Shown here piece after piece: positions 1-7,871 of a stretch of 64,000 nucleotides of DNA. Where the stretch lies: assembly GCF_900177425.1 (NCBI RefSeq), contig NZ_LT840184.1, forward strand, positions 2,752,010 to 2,816,009, in the 5' to 3' direction. Position 1 is the stretch's first letter, and each line of letters opens with the position of its first letter. The translations under genes were made by a program, and so were the position numbers. Below the pieces are notes generated by a model that was not told the DNA's origin, did not search any database, and was given only the letters and a program-made list of their open reading frames with translations. This DNA is from Paenibacillus uliginis N3/975 (GTDB taxonomy: Bacteria > Bacillota > Bacilli > Paenibacillales > Paenibacillaceae).

Positions 1-395
1 TTACCGGAAATCTGCCGAATGATTTCTGCAACCTGTGTATTGCATTCATCTAGAGGTTGTATAATTCCCATTTCAATACTGTGAAATTTCTCCGCGTGAT
101 CCTCAAGAAATATGGCATTTCTCACATTTGGAGTGACAAAAGTGCCCCTACCTGTAACTGCGTATATTAGTCCTTTAACCTCGCATATTTTAAAAGCACG
201 TGTGATTGTACTCAAATTAACATCCAGATAATCTGCCAGTTCACGCTGAGGTGGAAGCTGTATATTAGGGGCCAGATAACCGTTGATAATATCATATTCA
301 AGTAGACTGGCAATTGAGCGGTAAATCGGTGAGGCCAACTTTTTTTTGTCTGGCGTCCAGCTCATCGGATAATTTTCAAAAGAATTTACAGGCAT
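1..395 (-). CDS. MocR/GntR-family regulator, N-terminal part (runs off the window)
   Basis: The reverse strand is open from an ATG at 393-395 to the window edge, giving 131 codons of an incomplete gene. The N-terminus has a winged helix-turn-helix of the GntR type: a helix around residues 25-40, then a recognition region with LPPQRELADYL and STITRAFK, and a wing ending in GRGTFV. The segment after it (about residues 85-131) looks like the linker of the MocR/PdxR subfamily, where a PLP-dependent aminotransferase-like domain follows. That domain lies outside the window, so the subfamily is an inference. A good ribosome site (AGGAGG, read on the minus strand) precedes the start. The gene diverges from the PhzF gene, which it may control. 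Confidence 0.8.
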   Translation of the reverse strand, partial: MPVNSFENYPMSWTPDKKKLASPIYRSIASLLEYDIINGYLAPNIQLPPQRELADYLDVNLSTITRAFKICEVKGLIYAVTGRGTFVTPNVRNAIFLEDHAEKFHSIEMGIIQPLDECNTQVAEIIRQISG

Positions 396-505
396 AATGG
401 TCCTCCTAATATTGTGTTGCATACAATTTTATCATTGAATACATACAATTTGTAATGATAAAGTGATATTTATGATTTAACATGATCATTCGAGGAGGAG
501 TACAA

Positions 506-1285
506 TTGAAATATTATGTAGTTGATGCATTTGCGGAACAAGTATTCGAAGGGAACCCCGCAGGTATCTGTATTATGGATCAATGGATTTCCAATGATCT
601 GATGCAAAAAATCGCTGCTGAAAATAATCTTTCTGAAACGGCGTTTGCTGTAAAAGAAAGAGAGCACTACCAGTTAAGATGGTTTACGCCTGCGGAAGAA
701 ATTGACCTTTGTGGACATGCCACCCTGGCAACCGCTTATATCATCGCCAACTATTATGAACCTGATGCCGACCGTTTTACTTTCCAGACATTGAGCGGGG
801 AACTGGTTGTACTTAAAAAAGGGGAGTTATATGAAATGGATTTTCCGAGCCGGATGCCTGAACCATTTACATTGACTCAGGAGATGGTGGAGGCCCTTGG
901 CGTGACTCCGGTAGAAACTTATCTCAGTAGAGACTTGATGTTTGTGCTAGAGAGAGAAGAGCAGGTGCGGAATATAACGCCTGACTTCTCTAAACTTAAA
1001 AATTTGCCAGATGGAATAGGGGCTTCTGTAACAGCAAAAGGGACGAATTTTGATTTTGTGTCCAGAAGCTTTTTTCCAAAATTGAATGTGAATGAAGACC
1101 CTGTATGCGGTTCGGCACACTGCAATTTTATCCCTTTCTGGGCCGGGCGCCTCGGAAAAAATGAGTTGTTAGCGAGACAGCTCTCCAGTCGCGGCGGTAC
1201 ACTGCACTGTCGGCTGGAAGGAGACCGGGTAAAAATCAGCGGGACTGCGGTTCTGTACGCCATATCAGAGCTGCAGATCGATTAA
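506..1285 (+). CDS. PhzF family isomerase/epimerase-like protein
   Basis: The protein of 259 residues belongs to the PhzF/YddE/YHI9 family, which adopts a diaminopimelate-epimerase-like fold and catalyses proton-shift isomerisations; the substrate here is unknown. Family signs are the N-terminal KYYVVDAF, the GNPAG turn, NLSETAF with the conserved general acid/base glutamate near residue 44, DLCGHATLA, and EDPVCGSAHC in the second half. I prefer the TTG at 506 over the ATG at 482 because an AGGAGGAG site sits just before it and the family normally begins with this MKxYxVDAF segment. The gene diverges from the MocR-type regulator, a common arrangement for a regulator and its target. True PhzF function in phenazine synthesis is unlikely, since no other phz genes are present. 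Confidence 0.85.
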   Translation: MKYYVVDAFAEQVFEGNPAGICIMDQWISNDLMQKIAAENNLSETAFAVKEREHYQLRWFTPAEEIDLCGHATLATAYIIANYYEPDADRFTFQTLSGELVVLKKGELYEMDFPSRMPEPFTLTQEMVEALGVTPVETYLSRDLMFVLEREEQVRNITPDFSKLKNLPDGIGASVTAKGTNFDFVSRSFFPKLNVNEDPVCGSAHCNFIPFWAGRLGKNELLARQLSSRGGTLHCRLEGDRVKISGTAVLYAISELQID

Positions 1286-1362
1286 CTCAGTAGGGACCGG
1301 CAATTATGCGTGCGTAGCAAAAACTGCAGAACTGGGCATTTCCCTTCCTGAAAGAATGGAAC

Positions 1363-1382
1363 GCATCAAAAAAAACTGATGC
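1363..1382 (+). promoter_or_regulatory. Putative ArsR operator, upstream half
   Basis: A perfect inverted repeat, GCATCA-N8-TGATGC, lies immediately upstream of the -35 element of the arsR promoter. ATCAA/TTGAT-type dyads are typical of ArsR/SmtB-family binding sites. A related dyad lies on the other side of the promoter. Confidence 0.65.
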
Positions 1383-1411
1383 TTGACGTGTATCATATGG
1401 CTTGCTACAAT
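1383..1411 (+). promoter_or_regulatory. SigA-type promoter of the arsR-MATE-gshF unit
   Basis: TTGACG at 1383-1388 and TACAAT at 1406-1411 are separated by exactly 17 bp. This is a strong housekeeping promoter, 42 bp upstream of the ArsR start codon. It is bracketed by two similar dyads, at 1363-1382 and 1417-1434. Confidence 0.75.
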
Positions 1412-1416
1412 GAACG

Positions 1417-1434
1417 CATCAAAAATAATTGATG
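1417..1434 (+). promoter_or_regulatory. Putative ArsR operator, downstream half
   Basis: Inverted repeat CATCAA-N6-TTGATG located just after the -10 element, where a bound repressor would block transcription start. It repeats the ACGCATCAAAAA core of the upstream dyad. Confidence 0.65.
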
Positions 1435-1452
1435 GGAAGTTGAGGTGACAAC

Positions 1453-1758
1453 ATGGAGGTTCCTATTATTCAAGAGGACATCTTGAGCGTGTACGAACAG
1501 AAATTTAAAGCTCTTTCCGATAAAAATCGGTTAAGAATCATTTATGAATTAAACCAAAGAGGTAAAGTTTGTGTGTGCGAATTAACCGACATGCTTGATC
1601 TGCCTCAGTCGAAACTGTCTTATCATTTAAAAATGTTACTTGATGCAAATCTTATACTTGTGGAACGCATTGGAAAATGGAACTTTTATGAGCTAAACAA
1701 CGAAGAAGTCAGAGGACTATTATCTGAACAGCTGTGCTGCATTTTTTATCCGCTTTGA
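1453..1758 (+). CDS. arsR: ArsR/SmtB-family metalloregulator
   Basis: A 101-residue winged-helix repressor of the ArsR family. The DNA-binding helix (LPQSKLSYHLKMLLDANLI) follows a CVCEL motif with Cys40 and Cys42, the position of the As(III)-binding cysteines in classical ArsR. A second cysteine pair (Cys95, Cys96) sits near the C-terminus and could complete a three-coordinate site. The start ATG follows a GGTGA-containing ribosome site. The gene is first in a unit with a MATE exporter and GshF, under a promoter flanked by two dyads, so autoregulation and derepression by a thiophilic metal(loid) are likely. The ligand (arsenite, antimonite, cadmium or other) cannot be told from the sequence. 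It is a different protein from the second ArsR at 5639. Confidence 0.85.
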   Translation: MEVPIIQEDILSVYEQKFKALSDKNRLRIIYELNQRGKVCVCELTDMLDLPQSKLSYHLKMLLDANLILVERIGKWNFYELNNEEVRGLLSEQLCCIFYPL

Positions 1759-1759
1759 T

Positions 1760-1781
1760 CCGACCCTTGTGGTCGGTTTTT
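1760..1781 (+). terminator. Intrinsic terminator or attenuator between arsR and the MATE gene
   Basis: Stem CCGACC, loop CTTGT, stem GGTCGG, then five T residues. It begins right after the arsR stop and ends about 30 bp before the MATE start. Since no separate promoter is obvious, it may set a lower transcript level for the downstream genes by partial termination. Confidence 0.6.
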
Positions 1782-1809
1782 ACATTTAAGCAAGAAGGAG
1801 TAACTAGAC

Positions 1810-3156
1810 ATGAAAGGCACAAATGATTTGACCCAAGGTCCTATTATGCCTACTTTGATGAAATTGACGATTCCCATCATTGCAACCAATTTCATATCTA
1901 CAACCTATGGTCTTGTCGACATGATCTGGGTAGGGAGGCTAGGAAGCGGTCCTGTTGCGGCGATTGGCACGGCAAGCTTCTTCATCAATTTAGCGATTGC
2001 TTTAGCGACAATGATAACGATCGGTACAGGGATCAAGGTTTCACATTGTATGGGAGCCGGTCAGGTAGAACAAGCTAGGTCATATGTGAAGAACGGATTT
2101 GTTATGTCTGTTGTATTAGGGCTTCTCTACATGGTTTTTATCGTATTGACTAAGGACCATCTTATTGGTTTCTTTGATCTTGGAAGTGATGAAGTTGAGT
2201 TGATGGCGAAGCAATTTTTATTGATTTCAATAATGGGTATCGTATTCTCAATCCTAAACACCTTATATGCAACCATTTTGAATGCTATGGGAAATAGTAA
2301 GCAGCCGTTTCATATTTTTTCAGTTGGTCTCATTTTGAATATCATCCTCGATCCATTCTTAATATTTGGAGTGGGCAGTTTTGAGGGTTGGGGAGTTGCA
2401 GGGGCAGCGATTGCCACTCTAACGGCCAATGTATTAGTGACCGTGCTGTTTATCATCCAAACAAGAAGTTCCCAATTTATGTCTAAATCGTCGGTTTGGG
2501 ATAGCCATCTCATGAAACAAGTAATCCGGATGGGGCTTCCGATAACTATTCAACGGGTCACCTTTACAATTATATCGATTATCATTGCAAAGATCATTGT
2601 GCGGTGGGGTGCTGACGCCATTGCGGTTCAAAAAGTCGGGATACAAATTGAATCTATTTCCTATATGACCATCGGTGGTCTACAAGGGGCTATTGCTGCC
2701 TTTTTTGGACAAAATTACGGAGCTCGTCAATTGGATCGAATTCAGCAGGGTTATCGCAAAGCATTGCTGCTGACATCTATATTTGGTACTTTCATTTCAC
2801 TTGTATTTATCATATTTCCACAACAACTCTTTTCACTGTTCCTATCCGATGAGGCTAGTTTAAAGTTAGGAACGGATTATATGCGAATTATCGGTTTCTC
2901 CCAATTGTTCATGTGTATGGAACTGATGACAGTAGGTGCATTTAACGGCATTGGCAAGACGCATATTCCGCCGATATTTAGTATTTTATTTACTGCGTTA
3001 CGAATACCGCTTGCTTTAATCTTATCCGAACCGTTTGGTTTAAATGGGGTGTGGATGTCGATTGCACTGAGTAGTGTGTTTAAGGGTGTCATTCTGGTCT
3101 TCTGGTTTAGAAAATCTTTGCGCAATATAAATGTTCCGCAAGCCATTCATTTATAA
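1810..3156 (+). CDS. MATE family efflux transporter
   Basis: A 448-residue polytopic membrane protein with about twelve hydrophobic segments in two similar halves. It shows MATE-family signatures such as LTIPIIATNFISTTYGLVDMIWVG at the first helix and AAxxGQNYGA near residue 300. MATE proteins export cationic drugs or conjugates using Na+ or H+ gradients. An AAGGAG ribosome site precedes the ATG. The position between an ArsR repressor and a glutathione synthase suggests export of a metal(loid) or its thiol conjugate, but the substrate is inference. The C-terminus ends 25 bp before the GshF start, so the two genes are probably co-transcribed. Confidence 0.88.
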   Translation: MKGTNDLTQGPIMPTLMKLTIPIIATNFISTTYGLVDMIWVGRLGSGPVAAIGTASFFINLAIALATMITIGTGIKVSHCMGAGQVEQARSYVKNGFVMSVVLGLLYMVFIVLTKDHLIGFFDLGSDEVELMAKQFLLISIMGIVFSILNTLYATILNAMGNSKQPFHIFSVGLILNIILDPFLIFGVGSFEGWGVAGAAIATLTANVLVTVLFIIQTRSSQFMSKSSVWDSHLMKQVIRMGLPITIQRVTFTIISIIIAKIIVRWGADAIAVQKVGIQIESISYMTIGGLQGAIAAFFGQNYGARQLDRIQQGYRKALLLTSIFGTFISLVFIIFPQQLFSLFLSDEASLKLGTDYMRIIGFSQLFMCMELMTVGAFNGIGKTHIPPIFSILFTALRIPLALILSEPFGLNGVWMSIALSSVFKGVILVFWFRKSLRNINVPQAIHL

Positions 3157-3181
3157 CAAGTCAAAAAGGAAGGTCATTAAC

Positions 3182-5509
3182 ATGAATTTGTTAAATCGTG
3201 AACTCATCCAACTTTTGATAGACAAAGCTTTACATAACGATCTGCTTCGAGGACATTTCGGTTTGGAAAAAGAAAATGTGAGAGTCGATCTAGATGGAAA
3301 ACTTGCATTGACACCGCATCCTAAAGCCTTTGGCAGCAAGACGGAAAATCCTTATATTCAAACTGACTTCTCAGAGAGTCAACTTGAGATGATAACCCCA
3401 GCCTTTGACTCGATTGATGAGACTTATCATTTCATGGAAGCTTTGCACGACATTGTTTCTTTAGAATTGGAAGGGGAATACTTATGGCCCAGCAGTAATC
3501 CCCCTATGTTGCCCGAAGAGCAGGAGATTCCAATTGCCAAAATGAACGATCCCATAGCGGATGACTATCGAAGCGAATTGGCGGACAAGTATGGTCGTAA
3601 GAGACAATTGCTAAGTGGAATTCATTATAATTTCTCGTTTGATGAAGGGTTTCTTAGAAAGCTATCTGAAACAGAGGCGCGGAACACAGACTTTAAAGAA
3701 TTCAAAGATGCGATCTATTTTAAAGTAGCTCGTAACCTGTTGAGATACCGTTGGCTGCTCATTTATTTAACAGGGGCAAGTCCTGTTTTTGATAAAACGT
3801 ATATCGATCGATGTGTTGCTTTAGGGAATTCACATGACAATAAAAGCTACTATGTTTCCAATATGAACTCACTTCGGAATAGTGCATGCGGCTATCGGAA
3901 TGAAAAATCGTACTATGTATCCTTTAATTCGACGAAAGACTATGTTCATGATTTGAATAAGTTGATTCAGAAGAATGAATTACTGAGCGTAAAGGAATTT
4001 TACAGCCCTATTCGCATGAAAACAGCAAAGGGCATCAACGTATTACAGGAACTTGTGGAAGATGGAGTTGCATACTTAGAGCTTCGATTTATTGATATAA
4101 ACCCACTTCAAAGAATAGGAATCAGTAAAGAAACGATGCATTTTATACATTTGTTTATTCTTTTTATGCTGCTTAAAAAAGATGAACCCTTTAATGAAGA
4201 AGATCAAAGAATAGCTGAATTGAATCATGATCAATTGATCATGGAAGGCATAGGCGGACGTTTAAACGATCATGAAGATCGTCAGTTCACGATGGAGGTT
4301 ATGGCACTTGCTTGTATCGATGAGATGCAGGAAATGGTGCAGCTGTTGTTCCCTAAGGTTGAGGACTACCTACACATACTGAATGGTGAGAAGCAAAAGA
4401 TTCTTCATTCTGATTTGAACCCTGCATCTATGGTAAAGTCCGACATTCAAAAGACATCCTATCTGACTTACCATTTGGAAAAAGCAAAAAAGTACGCTGG
4501 GGAAAGTATTCAGAATGGATATCGTTTTGCAGGATATGAGGATCTCGAATTATCCACCCAATTGCTCTTAAAAGCAGCAGTGAAGAGGGGAATTAAGTTC
4601 AAACTGGTGGATCGGGATGAGAATTTTGTATTGTTATCACATGGTGAGCACGAAGAATATGTGAAGCAAGCTACGAAAACGTCCTTGGACTCCTACAGTA
4701 CGGTGTTAATTATGGAAAATAAGGTTGTTACGAAAGAAGTTCTCAAACGACATGGAATTCGTGTCCCATCAGGGGAAGCATATAGAAGCTTGGATGAAGC
4801 GATATCCGCCTACGAAACGTATAGTGGTATTCCAATTGTGATCAAGCCTAAATCAACCAATTTCGGGTTGGGCATTACGATCTTCAATCGCGAATATTCG
4901 AGAGAGGATATGAAAAAAGCGTTTGAAATAGCCTTTACACATGATCGGACAGTACTTCTCGAGGAATTTATGACAGGCAAAGAATATCGCTTCCTGGTTA
5001 TGGGAGATGAGGTGGTTGGGGTGCTGCATCGTGTTCCTGCAAATGTCGTGGGAGATGGTGTCCATACGATCGAACAGCTTGTTAAAGAGAAAAATAAAGA
5101 CCCACTAAGAGGTCGTGGATATAAAACTCCCCTTGAGAAAATTCAGTTAGGGGAAGCAGAAGAGATGTTTTTGAAGAATCATTCTATGGGTTGGAACGAT
5201 ATACCACAATCAGGGGAAGTTATCTATCTGAGAGAAAACTCGAATATTAGTACAGGTGGAGACAGTATCGATTTTACCGATGACATACCCAATAGCTATA
5301 AGGATCTAGCCATTCAATCAGCTAAAGCTGCAGGAGCAACCATATGTGGTGTGGATATGATGATTGATCATATAGAGGAAGAAGCAACGGACACCAATTA
5401 CAGCATTATAGAAATCAATTTTAATCCAGCGATCCATATCCACGGCTACCCTTATATTGGAAAGAATAGAAAGGCAGACGAAAAGATTCTGGATTTATTG
5501 TTTGGTTAA
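3182..5509 (+). CDS. gshF: Bifunctional glutamate-cysteine ligase/glutathione synthetase
   Basis: A 775-residue fusion enzyme that makes glutathione from glutamate, cysteine and glycine in two ATP-dependent steps. The N-terminal half (to about residue 480) is a glutamate-cysteine ligase: see LLRGHFGLEKENVRV, TDFSESQLEMITP, LWPSSNPPMLP and HYNFSF. The C-terminal third is an ATP-grasp domain, with IPIVIKPKSTNFGLGI, LLEEFMTGKEYRFLV and a metal-binding IIEINFNPAIHIHG. Length and order match GshF (GshAB) of Listeria and streptococci. I start at 3182 (MNLLNRE), after an AAGGAAGG site, rather than at an upstream in-frame ATG inside the MATE gene. Glutathione is not universal in Firmicutes, so its placement behind an ArsR and an exporter points to metal(loid) detoxification. 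Confidence 0.93.
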   Translation: MNLLNRELIQLLIDKALHNDLLRGHFGLEKENVRVDLDGKLALTPHPKAFGSKTENPYIQTDFSESQLEMITPAFDSIDETYHFMEALHDIVSLELEGEYLWPSSNPPMLPEEQEIPIAKMNDPIADDYRSELADKYGRKRQLLSGIHYNFSFDEGFLRKLSETEARNTDFKEFKDAIYFKVARNLLRYRWLLIYLTGASPVFDKTYIDRCVALGNSHDNKSYYVSNMNSLRNSACGYRNEKSYYVSFNSTKDYVHDLNKLIQKNELLSVKEFYSPIRMKTAKGINVLQELVEDGVAYLELRFIDINPLQRIGISKETMHFIHLFILFMLLKKDEPFNEEDQRIAELNHDQLIMEGIGGRLNDHEDRQFTMEVMALACIDEMQEMVQLLFPKVEDYLHILNGEKQKILHSDLNPASMVKSDIQKTSYLTYHLEKAKKYAGESIQNGYRFAGYEDLELSTQLLLKAAVKRGIKFKLVDRDENFVLLSHGEHEEYVKQATKTSLDSYSTVLIMENKVVTKEVLKRHGIRVPSGEAYRSLDEAISAYETYSGIPIVIKPKSTNFGLGITIFNREYSREDMKKAFEIAFTHDRTVLLEEFMTGKEYRFLVMGDEVVGVLHRVPANVVGDGVHTIEQLVKEKNKDPLRGRGYKTPLEKIQLGEAEEMFLKNHSMGWNDIPQSGEVIYLRENSNISTGGDSIDFTDDIPNSYKDLAIQSAKAAGATICGVDMMIDHIEEEATDTNYSIIEINFNPAIHIHGYPYIGKNRKADEKILDLLFG

Positions 5510-5530
5510 ACCATGTTAAGTATATATAAG

Positions 5531-5557
5531 TCGGTTCCATCAGGGGCTGGAACCGGC
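5531..5557 (+). terminator. Hairpin after gshF
   Basis: CGGTTCC and GGAACCG arms (5532-5538 and 5549-5555) form a stable stem downstream of gshF. The T-tract is poor, so termination may be incomplete. Confidence 0.45.
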
Positions 5558-5589
5558 TATTACTTACAGACATAAATGTATAAGCATAA

Positions 5590-5601
5590 AATCATATGAT
5601 T
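5590..5601 (+). promoter_or_regulatory. Putative ArsR operator ahead of the arsRBC genes
   Basis: Perfect 12-bp palindrome AATCATATGATT, 38 bp before the TTG start of the second arsR. It lies within an AT-rich promoter-like stretch. The ATCA/TGAT core matches ArsR-type sites. Confidence 0.5.
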
Positions 5602-5638
5602 AACATTATGATTTCACTAATGAAAGGAATGAATTTTA

Positions 5639-5962
5639 TTGGAGCAGTTGAAAGAAATTGCCGAGAAGTTAAAGTTGCTTGGAGATAAAACAAGACTTAC
5701 CATGTTGACGCTCCTTAAGGAAAGAGAGTGGTGCGTTTGTGAGTTTGTTGAAATTTTTGACATGTCCCAGCCTGCAATCAGCCAACACTTAAGAAAATTA
5801 AAATCTCAGGGAATTGTAAATGAAAGCAAACGTGGTCAATGGGTGTATTATTCCTTAAATGTAGAAGATAAGCCATATATTAAAGCGGTTTTGGATGAAA
5901 TGCCTACTTCTCAAGAGATATTATCATCATTTAACAAAGACATTAACTGCGTTTGTGAATAA
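5639..5962 (+). CDS. arsR: ArsR family arsenic repressor
   Basis: A 107-residue ArsR/SmtB winged-helix protein. The As(III)-sensing motif is WCVCEF with Cys32 and Cys34, followed by the recognition helix MSQPAISQHLRKLKSQGIV and the wing GQWVYYSL. The C-terminus ends in CVCE, adding two more cysteines. The start is a TTG at 5639 after an AAAGGAATGA site. It lies 168 bp upstream of arsB, and the intergenic gap holds a perfect long inverted repeat. The order arsR-arsB-arsC matches classical arsenic operons of Gram-positive bacteria. It probably represses the downstream genes until arsenite or antimonite binds. Confidence 0.9.
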   Translation: MEQLKEIAEKLKLLGDKTRLTMLTLLKEREWCVCEFVEIFDMSQPAISQHLRKLKSQGIVNESKRGQWVYYSLNVEDKPYIKAVLDEMPTSQEILSSFNKDINCVCE

Positions 5963-6009
5963 CGGTTTGATCAGAATAAATAGCATTGGAATAACGGAAA
6001 TATCTCTGT

Positions 6010-6039
6010 TTATTATATAAGTATATAGTTATATAATAA
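6010..6039 (+). promoter_or_regulatory. Perfect inverted repeat between arsR and arsB
   Basis: Two 11-bp arms, TTATTATATAA and TTATATAATAA, are separated by 8 bp. Such AT-rich dyads are typical operators for ArsR/SmtB dimers. The site suggests a second, separately repressed start for arsB-arsC. Confidence 0.55.
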
Positions 6040-6130
6040 TTTATAATGATTAACCGGAAAGTGCATTACCTTATCGAACTCATAAAAAAGAGTAGGATTT
6101 TTAACTGCTACATAACTGGAGGGTTGTACA

Positions 6131-7426
6131 TTGCTTACCGCTGTACTTGCTAGTTTGATTTTTCTTGTGACATTAATTCTTGTCATATGGCAACCCAGAA
6201 ATCTATCCATAGGATGGTCTGCTTGCGGTGGTGCGGCATTAGCACTCTTAGTTGGTGTCGTTGACTTTCAGGATGTATGGGATGTCACCCAAATTGTTTG
6301 GAATGCGACACTAGCCTTCGTCGCCATCATTATCATTTCGTTGATCCTGGATAAAATCGGTTTCTTTGAATGGGCTGCTCTACATATGGCTAATGCAGCT
6401 AGAGGAAACGGCATCCGCATGTTTGTCTATGTATCCGTGCTCGGAGCTATAGTAGCTGCATTTTTTGCAAATGACGGAGCGGCACTGATCTTAACACCGA
6501 TTGTGCTTGCTATGGTCAGGGCACTTAATTTTGACGAGAAGAAAGTATTTCCCTTCATCATTGCTAGTGGATTTATTGCGGATACGACTTCACTTCCACT
6601 TATCGTCAGCAACTTGGTGAATATTGTGTCCGCAGACTTCTTTGATATTTCGTTTACCGAATATGCTAGCCGAATGATTGTTCCCAATTTGTTCTCATTA
6701 GTAGCCAGTATTCTTGTGCTTTATTTGTTCTTCCGTAAGAGTATTCCAAGACAATTTGACGGTACACAGCTAAAACAACCATCTACAGCTATCCAAGACC
6801 GAAAAATGTTTCGTTGGTCATGGATCGTACTAAGTGTTCTGCTTATCGGTTACTTTGTATGTGAATCCTTCAATATACCGGTATCCATTGTGGCGGGAGT
6901 TATAGCGATTTTCTTCCTACTGATGGCAAGAAGAAGTCCGGTTGTGCAAACGAAGGAAGTACTGAAAGGAGCCCCATGGGCTATCGTCTTTTTCTCCATT
7001 GGTATGTATGTCGTAGTATATGGCTTGCGTAACGCAGGTCTCACCGATCTTCTCGCAAGTGTCATTCAGACTATTGCTGATCAAGGTTTGTTTGAAGCAA
7101 CAATGGGGATGGGTTTTATTGCTGCGATTATTTCATCAATCATGAACAATATGCCGACGGTCATGATTGATGCGTTAGCAATAGATGCTACGAATACATC
7201 AGCAGCTATTAGAGAAGCGTTAATATATGCAAATGTTATTGGTTCCGATTTAGGTCCAAAAATAACACCGATTGGCTCATTGGCAACCCTATTATGGCTC
7301 CACGTCCTTTCAACAAAAGGTGTGAAAATCAGCTGGGGCACTTATTTTAAGACCGGGATCATATTAACGATTCCAACTTTATTTATAACCCTATTAGGTT
7401 TATATATTTGGTTAACTATACTTTAA
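6131..7426 (+). CDS. arsB: ArsB-type arsenite efflux transporter
   Basis: A 431-residue integral membrane protein of the ArsB/NhaD (ion transporter) superfamily, close to the 429 residues of plasmid pI258 ArsB. It has about eleven to twelve hydrophobic helices. Conserved ArsB stretches include WNATLAFVAIIIISLILDKIGFFEW, AAFFANDGAALILTPIV, and in the second half NNMPTVMIDALAI and GSDLGPKITPIGSLATLLWLH. It extrudes As(OH)3 or Sb(OH)3 from the cytoplasm. The start is a TTG at 6131 after a GGAGGG site. It is followed 25 bp later by arsC, with which it should be co-transcribed. Confidence 0.93.
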   Translation: MLTAVLASLIFLVTLILVIWQPRNLSIGWSACGGAALALLVGVVDFQDVWDVTQIVWNATLAFVAIIIISLILDKIGFFEWAALHMANAARGNGIRMFVYVSVLGAIVAAFFANDGAALILTPIVLAMVRALNFDEKKVFPFIIASGFIADTTSLPLIVSNLVNIVSADFFDISFTEYASRMIVPNLFSLVASILVLYLFFRKSIPRQFDGTQLKQPSTAIQDRKMFRWSWIVLSVLLIGYFVCESFNIPVSIVAGVIAIFFLLMARRSPVVQTKEVLKGAPWAIVFFSIGMYVVVYGLRNAGLTDLLASVIQTIADQGLFEATMGMGFIAAIISSIMNNMPTVMIDALAIDATNTSAAIREALIYANVIGSDLGPKITPIGSLATLLWLHVLSTKGVKISWGTYFKTGIILTIPTLFITLLGLYIWLTIL

Positions 7427-7451
7427 TTTCACACTAAGGGAGAGAATGAAC

Positions 7452-7871
7452 ATGGAAAAAAAGACACTTTACTTTTTATGCACAGGCAACTCTTGCCGCA
7501 GTCAAATGGCTGAAGGATGGGCAAAAAAACATCTTGGTGATGATTGGAATGTCTACAGTGCAGGTCTTGAAGCACATGGTCTAAATCCCAATGCTGTCAA
7601 AGCTATGAACGAGGTTGGTATTGATATTTCGAATCAAAAATCCGATATCATCGACCCGCAGTTGTTAAATAATTCGGATTTGGTAGTAACGTTATGTGGA
7701 GATGCTGCAGATCGTTGTCCGATGACTCCTACGCATGTTCGCCGCGAGCATTGGGGATTTGAAGATCCAGCCAAAGCTCAAGGAACTGATGAAGAAAAAT
7801 GGGCTGTTTTCCAACGTGTTCGTGATCAAATTGGTGAGCGTATCCAAAAATTCGCTGAAACCGGCGAGTAA
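7452..7871 (+). CDS. arsC: Thioredoxin-coupled arsenate reductase
   Basis: A 139-residue reductase of the low-molecular-weight phosphatase fold that converts arsenate to arsenite for export by ArsB. With the ATG at 7452 the catalytic cysteines fall at Cys10 (LCTGNSCRS P-loop), Cys82 and Cys89 (TLCGDAADRCP). These are exactly the numbers used for Staphylococcus aureus ArsC, so this start is better than the ATG two codons upstream. The spacing from the AGGGAGAG site also fits 7452 best. All three redox cysteines are present, so thioredoxin recycling is expected. It is the last recognisable gene of the arsRBC set. Confidence 0.95.
   Translation: MEKKTLYFLCTGNSCRSQMAEGWAKKHLGDDWNVYSAGLEAHGLNPNAVKAMNEVGIDISNQKSDIIDPQLLNNSDLVVTLCGDAADRCPMTPTHVRREHWGFEDPAKAQGTDEEKWAVFQRVRDQIGERIQKFAETGE

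Noticed and set aside
506..1285. Phenazine biosynthesis gene phzF
   Set aside because: The family fit is clear, but no other phenazine genes are present and most PhzF-like proteins act elsewhere.
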